Source: Eutreptiella sp. 'Long Island Sound 2002'
Lineage: Eukaryota > Euglenozoa > Euglenophyceae > Eutreptiales > Eutreptiaceae
DNA: 64,000 bases
Direction of reading: 5' to 3'
Assembly (NCBI GenBank): GCA_964036045.1
Contig: OZ038383.1
Span: forward strand, 39,124,294 to 39,188,293
Below are positions 41,530 to 51,864 of the stretch, one piece after another. The notes beneath the pieces were generated by a model, which did not search any database, was not told the DNA's origin, and was given only the letters and a program-made list of their open reading frames with translations. The position numbers and the translations under genes are program-made. Each line of letters opens with the position of its first letter. Within the stretch, counting starts at the first letter, position 1.

Positions 41530-43783
41530 TGGCAGCAGAGGCGTACCTGCTGCCCCTACCTACCGCCGACCCGGGGACTTGGGCCCCTACGAGCCCTGCC
41601 CAAGTACGCCCCGGGTGCGTATTGTGGACTCGGTGGAGACCACGCCGGAGATTGGAGCCATAGAAGAGCGGAGACGTTCAAGAGCATGGCGAACTCCGGA
41701 AGTTGAAGCCCGAATTAAAGTACGACATTCGGGAAGAGGAGGACTTGACATGGAGGATCTGGTCTCCATGTGTGAGCGTCGCTGCCGAAAGGCATGCAAC
41801 CTCCGCTCCGCCGCGGAGGACTCTGAGGAGGCCTGCCATTCAGGCAGCAGTGGAGGACGGGCCCGGCGCAACCTGAAGCGCGGGTCACCCAAGTCCGCGG
41901 CAAGGGACGCCGGGGCTATGGATACGGACCCCAGCCCGGTCAGGCTGTGGGAATCCGAGGGGCACTCCAATGGCTATCGGACCTGCTTCCCCTCGGAGTC
42001 GGAGGAGATGTCCGTGCCGACCGCCAGGGCGCATACGGCCCCCGAGCCTGCCCTGAAGCACGACGCCGAGGGCTTGGAGAGGCCAGCCAGGGCCAGGACG
42101 GCACCTGTGCTCCGGCACACGGGACCAGAGATGGATGCCGTGGGCGATACGCCCATGGGCGATGAGTCCGAGGCGCCGGTAACCGCGGGATGCGCGGGAT
42201 CAGGTGGAAAGCAAGCTGAGTGCCACTGCGAGCACGTGTCCTTCCTCATGGGCAAGTACCCAAAGATGGGGATGGACGCCATCGTGCACTGCCTCGACAG
42301 CCTGGACAACGCGAAGGACGGCCTAGAGGAGGACGTCGCCGGGATCCTGGATGACCAGTCGGCCGCGGAGAAAGACATGGAGGAGCTGCGAGCGGAACAG
42401 GACCGGTACCGGGAAAATCTGGAGCTGGCCCTGGAGAAGCAGCAGTGAGTGGTGGACAGCCTCCTCCACCTGGTGGAGGACATGTCGGGACGCCTGAAAA
42501 GGCTAGAGGAGCTACAGCCCCTCGCCTCGGGTCCGGAGCTCCCGGCAAAGGCAGCAGCGGCAGAGCTGGTGGAGCGGGTTGTGACCCTCCGGAGCGCCAT
42601 GGATAAACCCATGGGCGGTCCGGCAGAAGCACCCTACGCGCCTCCGCGTGTTGACCCGGGTGCGCTGCCGTTTGTTCCCATGTTCAGCGAATCCACAATG
42701 CTCGGGGAACACACAGCACCGGCTGGGTCCATGCGGGAAGGGCACGTAACCACGGACCCGAGGAGCCTGACGGTACAGATGTCCCACGCCGCCCAGAATC
42801 TACCGATCACTACGACTGCCCATGCAGTTTATGCGGAAGAGGAGATCCAGGGCCAGACCATGCAGGGGCGAACCATGGGAAGCGCCGACGGACATGGTCG
42901 AGGTCATCAAGGCGGAAACGTGTGGGCGAAGGACCCCAATACGGGGATATGGACGGCCGACGAAGCAAGTCCTTCCCGCATTCCAAACCCCATGGGTTCA
43001 GGCCCAACTGGACCGCACTCCATGGAGGAGAGGGATGTACGGGGAGTGTACTCACACAACGCGGCCACAGGTGGTATCCGTCTCGGTGGAGTGGTGGCTG
43101 GGGACGTCGGAGACGCCATCAGGATTGACGACCTCAGGGGAATCAAAATCCCCTACTACGATGGCAACCCCTCCAACCTGGATGACTTCATCCTGGATTG
43201 GAAGGACTTTGCCGAGGAGGTCGTCCGTGAGATGCGGGGAGCGCCGCGGGACAAGTGGGTATGCCGGACATTCCCACACCGGCTGGCGCAGGACCTGAAG
43301 GAGGAGCTGCGGGATCAGATCCGGGAAGGACTGATCCGTACGGAGCAGGCCTGCCTCCAGTGGTTGGAGGATGAGGAGCGGGTGGACGCTCCGAACCAGA
43401 AGCTGGAGGACTTGTGGTCCATCCCGCTGCCGCTGGACCGCGGTGAGTTGCGGGTCCGGGAGTGGAACCGGTACCTGCGAAAGTACCGAAGATGCCTCAA
43501 GCTGGTGGAGGACTGGAATGAGGCCAGCGAGATCCGCCACCTGCTGAAGAACGTCCTCCCCGGCAACTGGAAGAGGAGAGTGGAGGACAAGGAGAAGAAG
43601 CGAGCCAAGAAGCGGGTGGCGGTGAGGATCATGGCGGCGGAGGATACCCATGCGGGTATCATGGAGTTCTTCAGGAGGAACCTGGGCGAGCCCAACCGGA
43701 TGTTGGGACTGAAGAACGCCGTGTACGTGGAGGTATTTGGAGACTCCATGGGGCAAAGGTTGCTGCGCCTCAACAACGTGTAG
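41444..43783 (+). pseudogene. gag: C2 gag, N-terminal and capsid part
   Basis: Starts at an ATG inside the 5' LTR, 6 nt after a stop, and reads through the primer site without a stop, as does C1 gag (58814). Residues 1-330 are Arg/Glu/Pro-rich with a Cys-containing segment ('MCERRCRKACNLRSAAEDSE') and coiled-coil-like residues 290-340. A TGA at 42446-42448 replaces a CGA of C1. Then comes the Ty3 gag core 'IPYYDGNPSNLDDFILDW' with 'FPHRLAQDLKEELRDQI'. It stops at TAG 43781, where C1 has Val. Function: particle formation and RNA packaging. Confidence 0.85.
41530..41547 (+). promoter_or_regulatory. C2 primer-binding site
   Basis: TGGCAGCAGAGGCGTACC immediately after the 5' LTR; the C1 equivalent on the minus strand (58705-58722) is TGGTAGCAGAGGAGTACC. 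The tRNA is not identified. Confidence 0.75.
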
Positions 43784-44106
43784 TGGAGGCGCGGGGAGCC
43801 GCTGAGGATGCAGGTCATCTTCGCCCGCATGAGCCTGGACGAGATCGTGAAGTACATCACGGTGGAGTTGAAGCTCAATGCGAAGAACGAGGCCCACGTG
43901 CAGGATCGACATGGTCATGGACAACAAGGCCACTGAGAAGACCGCCATCATCGGGAGATCCAGGAGGACACGGCCAACTCCGCGGAGGATGGTAGTGGAA
44001 GTGGCCAAGACCACTGGTCCCGGGAGGATCACGAGGAGACCCATTTCTTCGCGTTTGTGGCGCACAACGTGAGGGACCATGGGCAGATCGATCCAGATGG
44101 AGCCGG
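43784..44106 (+). pseudogene. gag: C2 gag, linker to the nucleocapsid part (frames change)
   Basis: After the TAG the gag frame continues with 'WRRGEPLRMQVIFARMSLDE' and is homologous to C1. It meets a TGA at 43933 and changes frame before the zinc knuckle at 44107. The same lesions are in the second copy (47993-48315), so they predate the duplication. Confidence 0.6.
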
Positions 44107-44547
44107 GTGGGACCCAAGAAGGGCAACGCGCCAAGGAGGATCCGGAACCGACCGCTCTCGTTCCGGGAGTACAGGTCTCAGCACGACGGGTGCTGGGTCT
44201 GTTATGGCAAGGGACACAACCATGCACACGACCACCATCAGTGCAAGGTGTATGAGGCGGACAAGAAGGCCTACTTCGCCGCCCAACCCGAGAAGAAGCC
44301 CAAGGAGCAGCGGATTGCCGATTGGAAGGCGAAGGGCGGAGACGGGGGAAAAGGCCAAGGCAAATACCAAGGGAAAGGCGGAGGAAGAGGCTATGGTGGT
44401 GGACCTGGCCAAGACCGACGAGTGAGGTCGATCGAGGAGGTTGCTGAGGACATGTTGAGGACGTTGGTGGAACTCAAAGCCCAGCAACGTGGTGGACAAA
44501 GTCCTGGCGGATCGCAGCCGGAAGGGGCTGCGGGAAGTAAAGTGTAG
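44107..44547 (+). CDS. gag: C2 gag C-terminal (nucleocapsid-like) part, copy 1
   Basis: 147 codons ending in TAG, in the same frame as pol. It contains 'CWVCYGKGHNHAHDHHQC', a CX2CX4H zinc knuckle with extra His residues before the last Cys, then a Lys/Gly-rich RNA-binding-like stretch ('GGKGQGKYQGKGGGRGYGGG') and an amphipathic 'SIEEVAEDMLRTLVELKAQQ'. The 44107 start is only the first Met of the frame; the protein is the continuation of gag. The stop lies 84 nt before the first Met of pol. Confidence 0.75.
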   Translation: MGPKKGNAPRRIRNRPLSFREYRSQHDGCWVCYGKGHNHAHDHHQCKVYEADKKAYFAAQPEKKPKEQRIADWKAKGGDGGKGQGKYQGKGGGRGYGGGPGQDRRVRSIEEVAEDMLRTLVELKAQQRGGQSPGGSQPEGAAGSKV

Positions 44548-44571
44548 AGGAGCCCCCACGGGAGTCGGACC

Positions 44572-44590
44572 TCGGAGGTCTCTCCTCCGA
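44572..44590 (+). promoter_or_regulatory. Stem-loop after the C2 gag UAG (copy 1)
   Basis: TCGGAGG-TCTCT-CCTCCGA, a 7-bp perfect stem with a 5-nt loop, 24 nt after TAG 44545-44547. The same element is at 48781-48799 in copy 2 and at 38331-38349 in C1. Confidence 0.7.
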
Positions 44591-44628
44591 AAATCAGTGG
44601 AATCCCTGAGAAAGCGAAGGCACATCGG

Positions 44629-47600
44629 GTGCCGAAGAAGGCTCCAGAAGAGCCAAAACCACTGAGTTTCGCCACTCCCAACCCCTGGAGCGCCCTGCCA
44701 AGGGAAGTACATGTGGGTACAGGACATGGCAAGAAGGAAGGAGCGACCACGGAGAGCCCCGTGGACGGGCAGGACCAACCCAAGATCTACACCATCCGTG
44801 ACCATACCCTTGAAGTCCTGATGCACCCAGACGTGCTAGAGTTGCATGCCGTGAGAGTCGTCCATACACATCATGGCGACGAGCGGCAGTTGCACTTGAA
44901 AGTGCGAGTACGGTGCGGACGAGAGGAGAGGGTGGTGGATGTGTTGGTGGATACGGGTGCCCAGGTGAGCCTGGTCCGGAGAGGGTTGTTCAAGGAGGAA
45001 CTCCTGCAGCCCAGCCGTAGACCGGTACGCCTGAGGGTGGCCAACGGAGAGATTATGGGTGGTGGCACCCATGAGGCCACTATCAGTATGGAATTCTGGG
45101 AGCATGAGCGCTTGAACCGCCCTGATTTGGCGAAGAGAAGCACTCTATCCGGGAACTTCTATGTGGCCGACATTACAGATTGGGATATGATCATGGGGTA
45201 TGACTTCATGGTGGCAAATGCCATTGGAGCCCTTCCCCATCGTGCAACGCTGGTCCGGGAGGATGATGAATGCCTCACATGGCTGTCCACGGACTATGCA
45301 TGCGGATCATCCCAATGGAATGCTGAGGAAGAGGATCGGATCGTCAAGGCGGTGCAAGCTGTGGGTGCCAAGTCCACAGGAGACCGCGGAGTTCAGCTCA
45401 CGGAGTATGGAATGGCGTCGCAGGTGTATGCTAGGATGATCCAGACGCTGGGAGCCGAAGCGCCCGAGACGGACGTCTTTGCTTCCCGGGATGCCCCACT
45501 TCTGAGGAAGTGTAGGCGGCATTGGCATCGAGGAGACTCAGCCTGGCACAGGCATTGGGGTTTGAAGGAGTGGGGGCCCATGTATTGGCATGGCTCCCTG
45601 GACAATACCAGAGGTACGGTGGAGAAGATCGTCCCGGATAGGGCGAAGGGGATCCTGGTCATAACCGGCATAGGATCCACCCCATGTCCGCTGGAGGGTC
45701 TCAAGTCGACGCTGGACTCCATCACCCTCAATGAGATGTCATTCGGGCCAGAGGAGGAGTTGTTCATCGACGCCAAGGGTGTATCAATGCCCTCCCTGGA
45801 TCAAGCGTGGGGTACCAAGGCTTTCCTGGTGGATGGGGCGCAAGCTCAGCCCACGGGTGATGAAGCATTCATCCGTAGGGTGGAGGCGGTGCCCATGAAG
45901 GTCATGTTTGAGCCCAAGGAGGGGACGGATCAGCCAATTGATGGCATTGACGTCCTGTCCCACGCCGAGATCGACGACGTCGTCAACTACATGCGGATGG
46001 GGATGCACGATCGTGTGGCAGCCAAGAGGAGGCGGGCCATGGTCACATCTCCGCATTGGTGGGATGACAAGATGTTGGTCACCGGCAAGTACGAGAAGGA
46101 CGAGTTCGTGGCAAGGGTCATGGATCACATCGCGGACCAATACAATGGTCCTGTTGGGTCGGACCCGGCGACATGGGATTTTCCAAGAATGGGTGCCGAT
46201 AGCAACAGTCACCAGCCCGATGCCGCAAACTTCCGAAGATTATCGGTGGGAAGAGCTCCCCGCGACGATGAAGACGGCATATCGGACAAGGAGAAGTCAG
46301 AATCGGACCCAGAAGAGGCCTATACCGCAGTGCGGTCGGTTGTATCTATACCGAAGCAAGCGGCTGAAGAGGCGCAGGAGAACCCGAAGGTCGCCGAGCT
46401 GAAGGAGAGGCTGATCAATGCCTATCCGCGGCTATTCAGTGGCGTCGCCAACAAGAACCCTCCAGATCGTGGGAGGTTTGGTACAGCGAAGATCAAGCTA
46501 AAGCCGAACCCGAAGATCTATCGTCATCGGGAGTACCAACTTCAGGGCGATCGGGCCGAGGCCATGAAGAAGCTGTTGGCCGAGTTCATTGAGCGAGGAT
46601 GGATCGAACCCTCCGACAGTGAGTGGGCCAGCCCAGCCTTCATCGTGCCCAAGAAGGAGAAGGGCGAGTGGAGGTTGGTGGTGGATTACAGAGGTTTGAA
46701 CGAGCAGACCGAGCACGACTCGTACTCGCTTCCCCTGATCGACTCCATCCTCCAAAAACAACAGAAAAAGCGGATCTTCACGGTGTTGGACCTGAAACAC
46801 GGTTATCACCAGATGCCGCTACACCCGGACTCCAGGCCCTGCACAGCGATGTCGACGCCGCTGGGGCCCATGCAGTGGAAAGTGGTGCCTATGGGCGCCA
46901 AGAATGGCAACGCGGCTTTCCAGCGCATGATGGAGGACCTACTCGGTCCTGTCCGGGACTGTGCCGATCCCTTCGTGGATGACATCATCATCGGGTCCGG
47001 CACGCAGAACATGACTGAGGACGAGCTCATCGACGCGCATGAGAAGGATCTGCGCCGAGTGCTCAGCGAGTTGGACAAGCACAACATGGTGTGCAAGCCC
47101 ACCAAAGCCTCACTCTTCGTGAAGGAAGTGGAGTTCGCGGGTCACGTGGTTGGTCATGGGCAACGCCGTCCCATGCCTGGGAAGCTGGCGTCCCTGCACC
47201 ACCCGGAGAAGCCCCAGACCATCAGCGAACTCCGGTCCTTCATGGGGTTCTGCAATTACTATTCGGGCTATGTGCGGATGTATGCAGAAGTCTCGGGGCC
47301 GCTGCACAAGATGCTGCAGGTGGGCAAGTTCGATGGCCGGAAGGGGAGCAAGAAGAAGCTTGCCTGGACCCCTGAGGCGGAGGATGCGTTCAACCGCCTG
47401 AAGGAGCGACTCCTGGGGCAGTTGGGGCTGTTCCTGGTGGACCCGGACAAGGGATTCGTGCTACGGACAGAGGCCTCGGACTATGCCGTGGGGGCAGTCC
47501 TCGAGCAAGTCCGGGACGACGGGACTCATGTTCCCGTGGCGTTTTGGAGCAGGATCCTGGACGAGGGCCAACGCCGAACATGGACCGCGAGGGAGAAGGA

Positions 47601-47730
47601 GACATACGCCATTGTATGTGCGCTCAGGAAGTGGTCTGGCCACATCGGACTGCTGGTTGCGGGTCCGGGAGTTGAACCGGTACCTGCGAAAGTACCGAAG
47701 ATGCCTCAAGCTGGTGGAGGACTGGAATGA
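44629..47730 (+). pseudogene. pol: C2 pol copy 1, truncated within RNase H by the duplication
   Basis: 1033 codons: protease (DTGA near residue 107), RT with 'FVDDIIIGSG' near residue 782, and RNase H as far as 'CALRKWSGHIGL'. At 47653 the sequence jumps back into gag in another frame, adding about 26 unrelated residues before the stop. About 17 residues differ from copy 2. It lacks the end of RNase H, integrase and chromodomain. Confidence 0.93.
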
Positions 47731-48756
47731 GGCCAGCGAGATCCGCCACCTGCTGAAGGACGTCCTCCCCGGCAACTGGAAGAGGAGAGTGGAGGACGAG
47801 GAGAAGAAGCGAGCCAAGCAGCGGGTGGCGGTGAGGATCATGGCGGCGGAGGATACCCATGCGGGTATCATGGAGTTCTTCAGGAGGAACCTGGGCGAGC
47901 CCAACCGGATGTTGGGACTGAAGAACGCCGTGTACGTGGAGGTATTTGGAGACTCCATGGGGCAAAGGTTGCTGCGCCTCAACAACGTGTAGTGGAGGCG
48001 CGGGGAGCCGCTGAGGATGCAGGTCATCTTCGCCCGCATGAGCCTGGACGAGATCGTGAAGTACATCACGGTGGAGTTGAAGCTCAATGCGAAGAACGAG
48101 GCCCACGTGCAGGATCGACATGGTCATGGACAACAAGGCCACTGAGAAGACCGCCATCATCGGGAGATCCAGGAGGACACGGTTAACTCCGCGGAGGATG
48201 GTAGTGGAAGTGGCCAAGACCACTGGTCCCGGGAGGATCACGAGGAGACCCATTTCTTCGCGTTTGTGGCGCACAACGTGAGGGACCATGGGCAGATCGG
48301 TCCAGATGGAGCCGGGTGGGACCCAAGAAGGGCAACGCGCCAAGGAGGATCCGGAACCGACCGCTCTCGTTCCGGGAGTACAGGTCTCAGCACGACGGGT
48401 GCTGGGTCTGTTATGGCAAGGGACACAACCATGCACACGACCACCATCAGTGCAAGGTGTATGAGGCGGACAAGAAGGCCTACTTCGCCGCCCGACCCGA
48501 GAAGAAGCCCAAGGAGCAGCGGATTGCCGATTGGAAGGCGAAGGGCGGAGACGGGGGAAAAGGCCAAGGCAAATACCAAGGGAAAGGCGGAGGAAGAGGC
48601 TATGGTGGTGGACCTGGCCAAGACCGACGAGTGAGGTCGATCGAGGAGGTTGCTGAGGACATGTTGAGGACGTTGGAGGAACTCAAAGCCCAGCAACGTG
48701 GTGGACAAAGTCATGGCGGATCGCAGCCGGAAGGGGCTGCGGGAAGTCAAGTGTAG
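47656..48756 (+). pseudogene. gag: C2 gag 3' fragment, copy 2
   Basis: Starts mid-gag ('LRVRELNRYLRKYRRCLKLV') because of the duplication, carries the same TAG (47990) and TGA as copy 1, and ends with the zinc-knuckle frame 48316-48756 and the UAG before pol copy 2. It has no initiation site of its own that would make a full Gag. Confidence 0.88.
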
Positions 48757-51700
48757 AGGAGCCCCCACGGGAGTCGGACCTCGGAGGTCTCTCCTCCGAA
48801 AATCAGTGGAATCCCTGAGAAAGCGAAGGCACATCGGGTGCCGAAGAAGGCTCCAGAAGAGCCAAAACCACTGAGTTTTGCCACTCCCAACCCCTGGAGC
48901 GCCCTGCCAAGGGAAGTACATGTGGGTACAGGACATGGCAAGAAGGAAGGAGCGACCACGGAGAGCCCCGTGGACGGGCAGGACCAACCCAAGATCTACA
49001 CCATCCGTGACCATACCCTTGAAGTCCTGATGCACCCAGACGTGCTAGAGTTGCATGCCGTGAGAGTCGTCGATACACATCATGGTGACGAGCGGCAGTT
49101 GCACTTGAAAGTGCGAGTACGGTGCGGACGAGAGGAGAAGGTGGTGGATGTGTTGGTGGATACGGGTGCCCAGGTGAGCCTGGTCCGGAGAGGGTTGTTC
49201 AAGGAGGAACTCCTGCAGCCCAGCCGTAGACCGGTACGCCTGAGGGTGGCCAACGGAGAGATTATGGGTGGTGGCACCCATGAGGCCACTATCAGTATGG
49301 AATTCTGGGAGCATGAGCGCTTGAACCGCCCTGATTTGGCGAAGAGAAGCACTCTATCCGGGAACTTCTATGTGGCCGACATTACAGATTGGGATATGAT
49401 CATGGGGTATGACTTCATGGTGGCAAATGCCATTGGAGCCCTTCCCCATCGTGCAACGCTGGTCCGGGAGGATGATGAATGCCCCACATGGCTGTCCACG
49501 GACTATGCATGCGGATCATCCCAATGGAATGCTGAGGAAGAGGATCGGATCGTCCAAGCGGTGCAAGCTGTGGGTGCCAAGTCCACAGGAGACCGCGGAG
49601 TTCAGCTCACGGAGTATGGAATGGCGTCGCAGGTGTATGCTAGGATGATCCAGACGCTGGGAGCCGAAGCGCCCGAGACGGACGTCTTTGCTTCCCGGGA
49701 TGCCCCACTTCTGAGGAAGTGTAGGCGGCATTGGCATCGAGGAGACTCAGCCTGGCACAGGCATTGGGGTTTGAAGGAGTGGGGGCCCATGTATTGGCAT
49801 GGCTCCCTGGACAATACCAGAGGTACGGTGAAGAAGATCGTCCCGGATAGGGCGAAGGGGATCCTGGTCATAACCGGCATAGGATCCACCCCATGTCCGC
49901 TGGAGGGTCTCAAGTCGACGCTGGACTCCATCACCCTCAATGAGATGTCATTCGGGCCAGAGGAGGAGTTGTTCATCGACGCCAAGGGTGTATCAATGCC
50001 CTCCCCGGGTCAAGCGTGGGGTACCAAGGCTTTCCTGGTGGATGGGGCGCAAGCTCAGCCCACGGGTGATGCAGCATTCATCCGTAGGGTGGAGGCGGTG
50101 CCCATGAAGGTCATGTTTGAGCCCAAGGAGGGGACGGATCAGCCAATTGATGGCATTGACGTCCTGTCCCACGCCGAGATCGACGACGTCGTCAACTACA
50201 TGCGGATGGGGATGCACGACCGTGTGGCAGCCAAGAGGAGGCGGGCCATGGTCACATCTCCGCATTGGTGGGATGACAAGATGTTGGTCACCGGCAAGTA
50301 CGAGAAGGACGAGTTCGTGGCGAGGGTCATGGATCACATCGCGGACCAATATAATGGTCCTGTTGGGTCGGACCCACCGACATGGGATTTTCCAAGAATG
50401 GGTGCCGATAGCAACAGTCACCAGCCCGATGCCGCAAACTTCCGAAGATTATCGGTGGGAAGAGCTCCCCGCGACGATGAAGACGGCATATCGGACAAGC
50501 AGAAGTCAGAATCGGACCCAGAAGAGGCCTATACCGCAGTGCGGTCGGTTGTATCTATACCGAAGCAAGCGGCTGAAGAGGCGCAGGAGAACCCGAAGGT
50601 CGCCGAGCTGAAGGAGAGGCTGATCAATGCCTATCCGCGGCTATTCAGTGGCGTCGCCAACAAAAACCTTCCAGATCGTGGGAGGTTTGGTACAGCGAAG
50701 ATCAAGCTAAAGCCGAACCCGGAGATCTATCGTCATCGGGAGTACCAACTTCAGGGCGATCGGGCCGAGGCCATGAAGAAGCTGTTGGCCGAGTTCATTG
50801 AGCGAGGATGGATCGAACCCTCCGACAGTGAGTGGGCCAGCCCAGCCTTCATCGTGCCCAAGAAGGAGAAGGGCGAGTGGAGGTTGGTGGTGGATTACAG
50901 AGGTTTGAACGAGCAGACCGAGCACGACTCGTACTCGCTTCCCCTGATCGACTCCATCCTCCAAAAACAACAGAAAAAGCGGATCTTCACGGTGTTGGAC
51001 CTGAAACACGGTTATCACCAGAAGCCGCTACACCCGGACTCCAGGCCCTGCACAGCGATGTCGACGCTGCTGGGGCCCATGCAGTGGAAAGTGTTGCCTA
51101 TGGGCGCCAAGAATGGCAACGCGGCTTTCCAGCGCATGATGGAGGACCTACTCGGTCCTGTCCGGGACTGTGCCGATCCTTTCGTGGATGACATCATCAT
51201 CGGGTCCGGCACGCAGAAAATGACTGAGGACGAGCTCATCGACGCGCATGAGAAGGATCTGCGCCGAGTGCTCAGCGAGTTGGACAAGCACAATATGGTG
51301 TGCAAGCCCACCAAAGCCTCACTCTTCGTGAAGGAAGTGGAGTTCGCGGGTCACGTGGTTGGTCATGGGCAACGCCGTCCCATGCCTGGAAAGCTGGCGT
51401 CCCTGCACCACCCGGAGAAGCCCCACACCATCAGCGAACTCCGGTCCTTCATGGGGTTCTGCAATTACTATTCGGGCTATGTGCGGATGTATGCAGAAGT
51501 CTCGGGGCCGCTGCACAAGATGCTGCAGGTGGGGAAGTTCGATGGCCGGAAGGGGAGCAAGAAGAAGCTTGCCTGGACCCCTGAGGCTGAGGATGCGTTC
51601 AACCGCCTGAAGGAGCGACTCCTGGGGCAGTTGGGGCTGTTCCTGGTGGACCCGGACAAGGGATTCGTGCTACGGACAGAGGCCTCGGACTATGCCGTGG

Positions 51701-51864
51701 GGGCAGTCCTCGAGCAAGTCCGGGACGACGGGACTCATGTTCCCGTGGCGTTTTGGAGCAGGATCCTGGACGAGGGCCAACGCCGAACATGGACCGCGAG
51801 GGAGAAGGAGACATACGCCATTGTATGTGCGCTCAGGAAGTGGTCTGGCCACATCGGACTGCAG
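47656..51864 (+). repeat. 4209-bp tandem duplication in C2, copy 2
   Basis: Second copy, differing from the first by roughly 1% of bases with no net indel. After 51862 the normal pol sequence continues. Confidence 0.95.

Larger units (their letters stand above)
43447..47655 (+). repeat. 4209-bp tandem duplication in C2, copy 1
   Basis: Matches 47656-51864 base for base at a constant offset of 4209 (for example pol Met 44629 and 48838). It spans the gag 3' half and the pol 5' half. The last two bases (TG, 47654-47655) match neither parent at the junction and look like filler. Confidence 0.95.
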
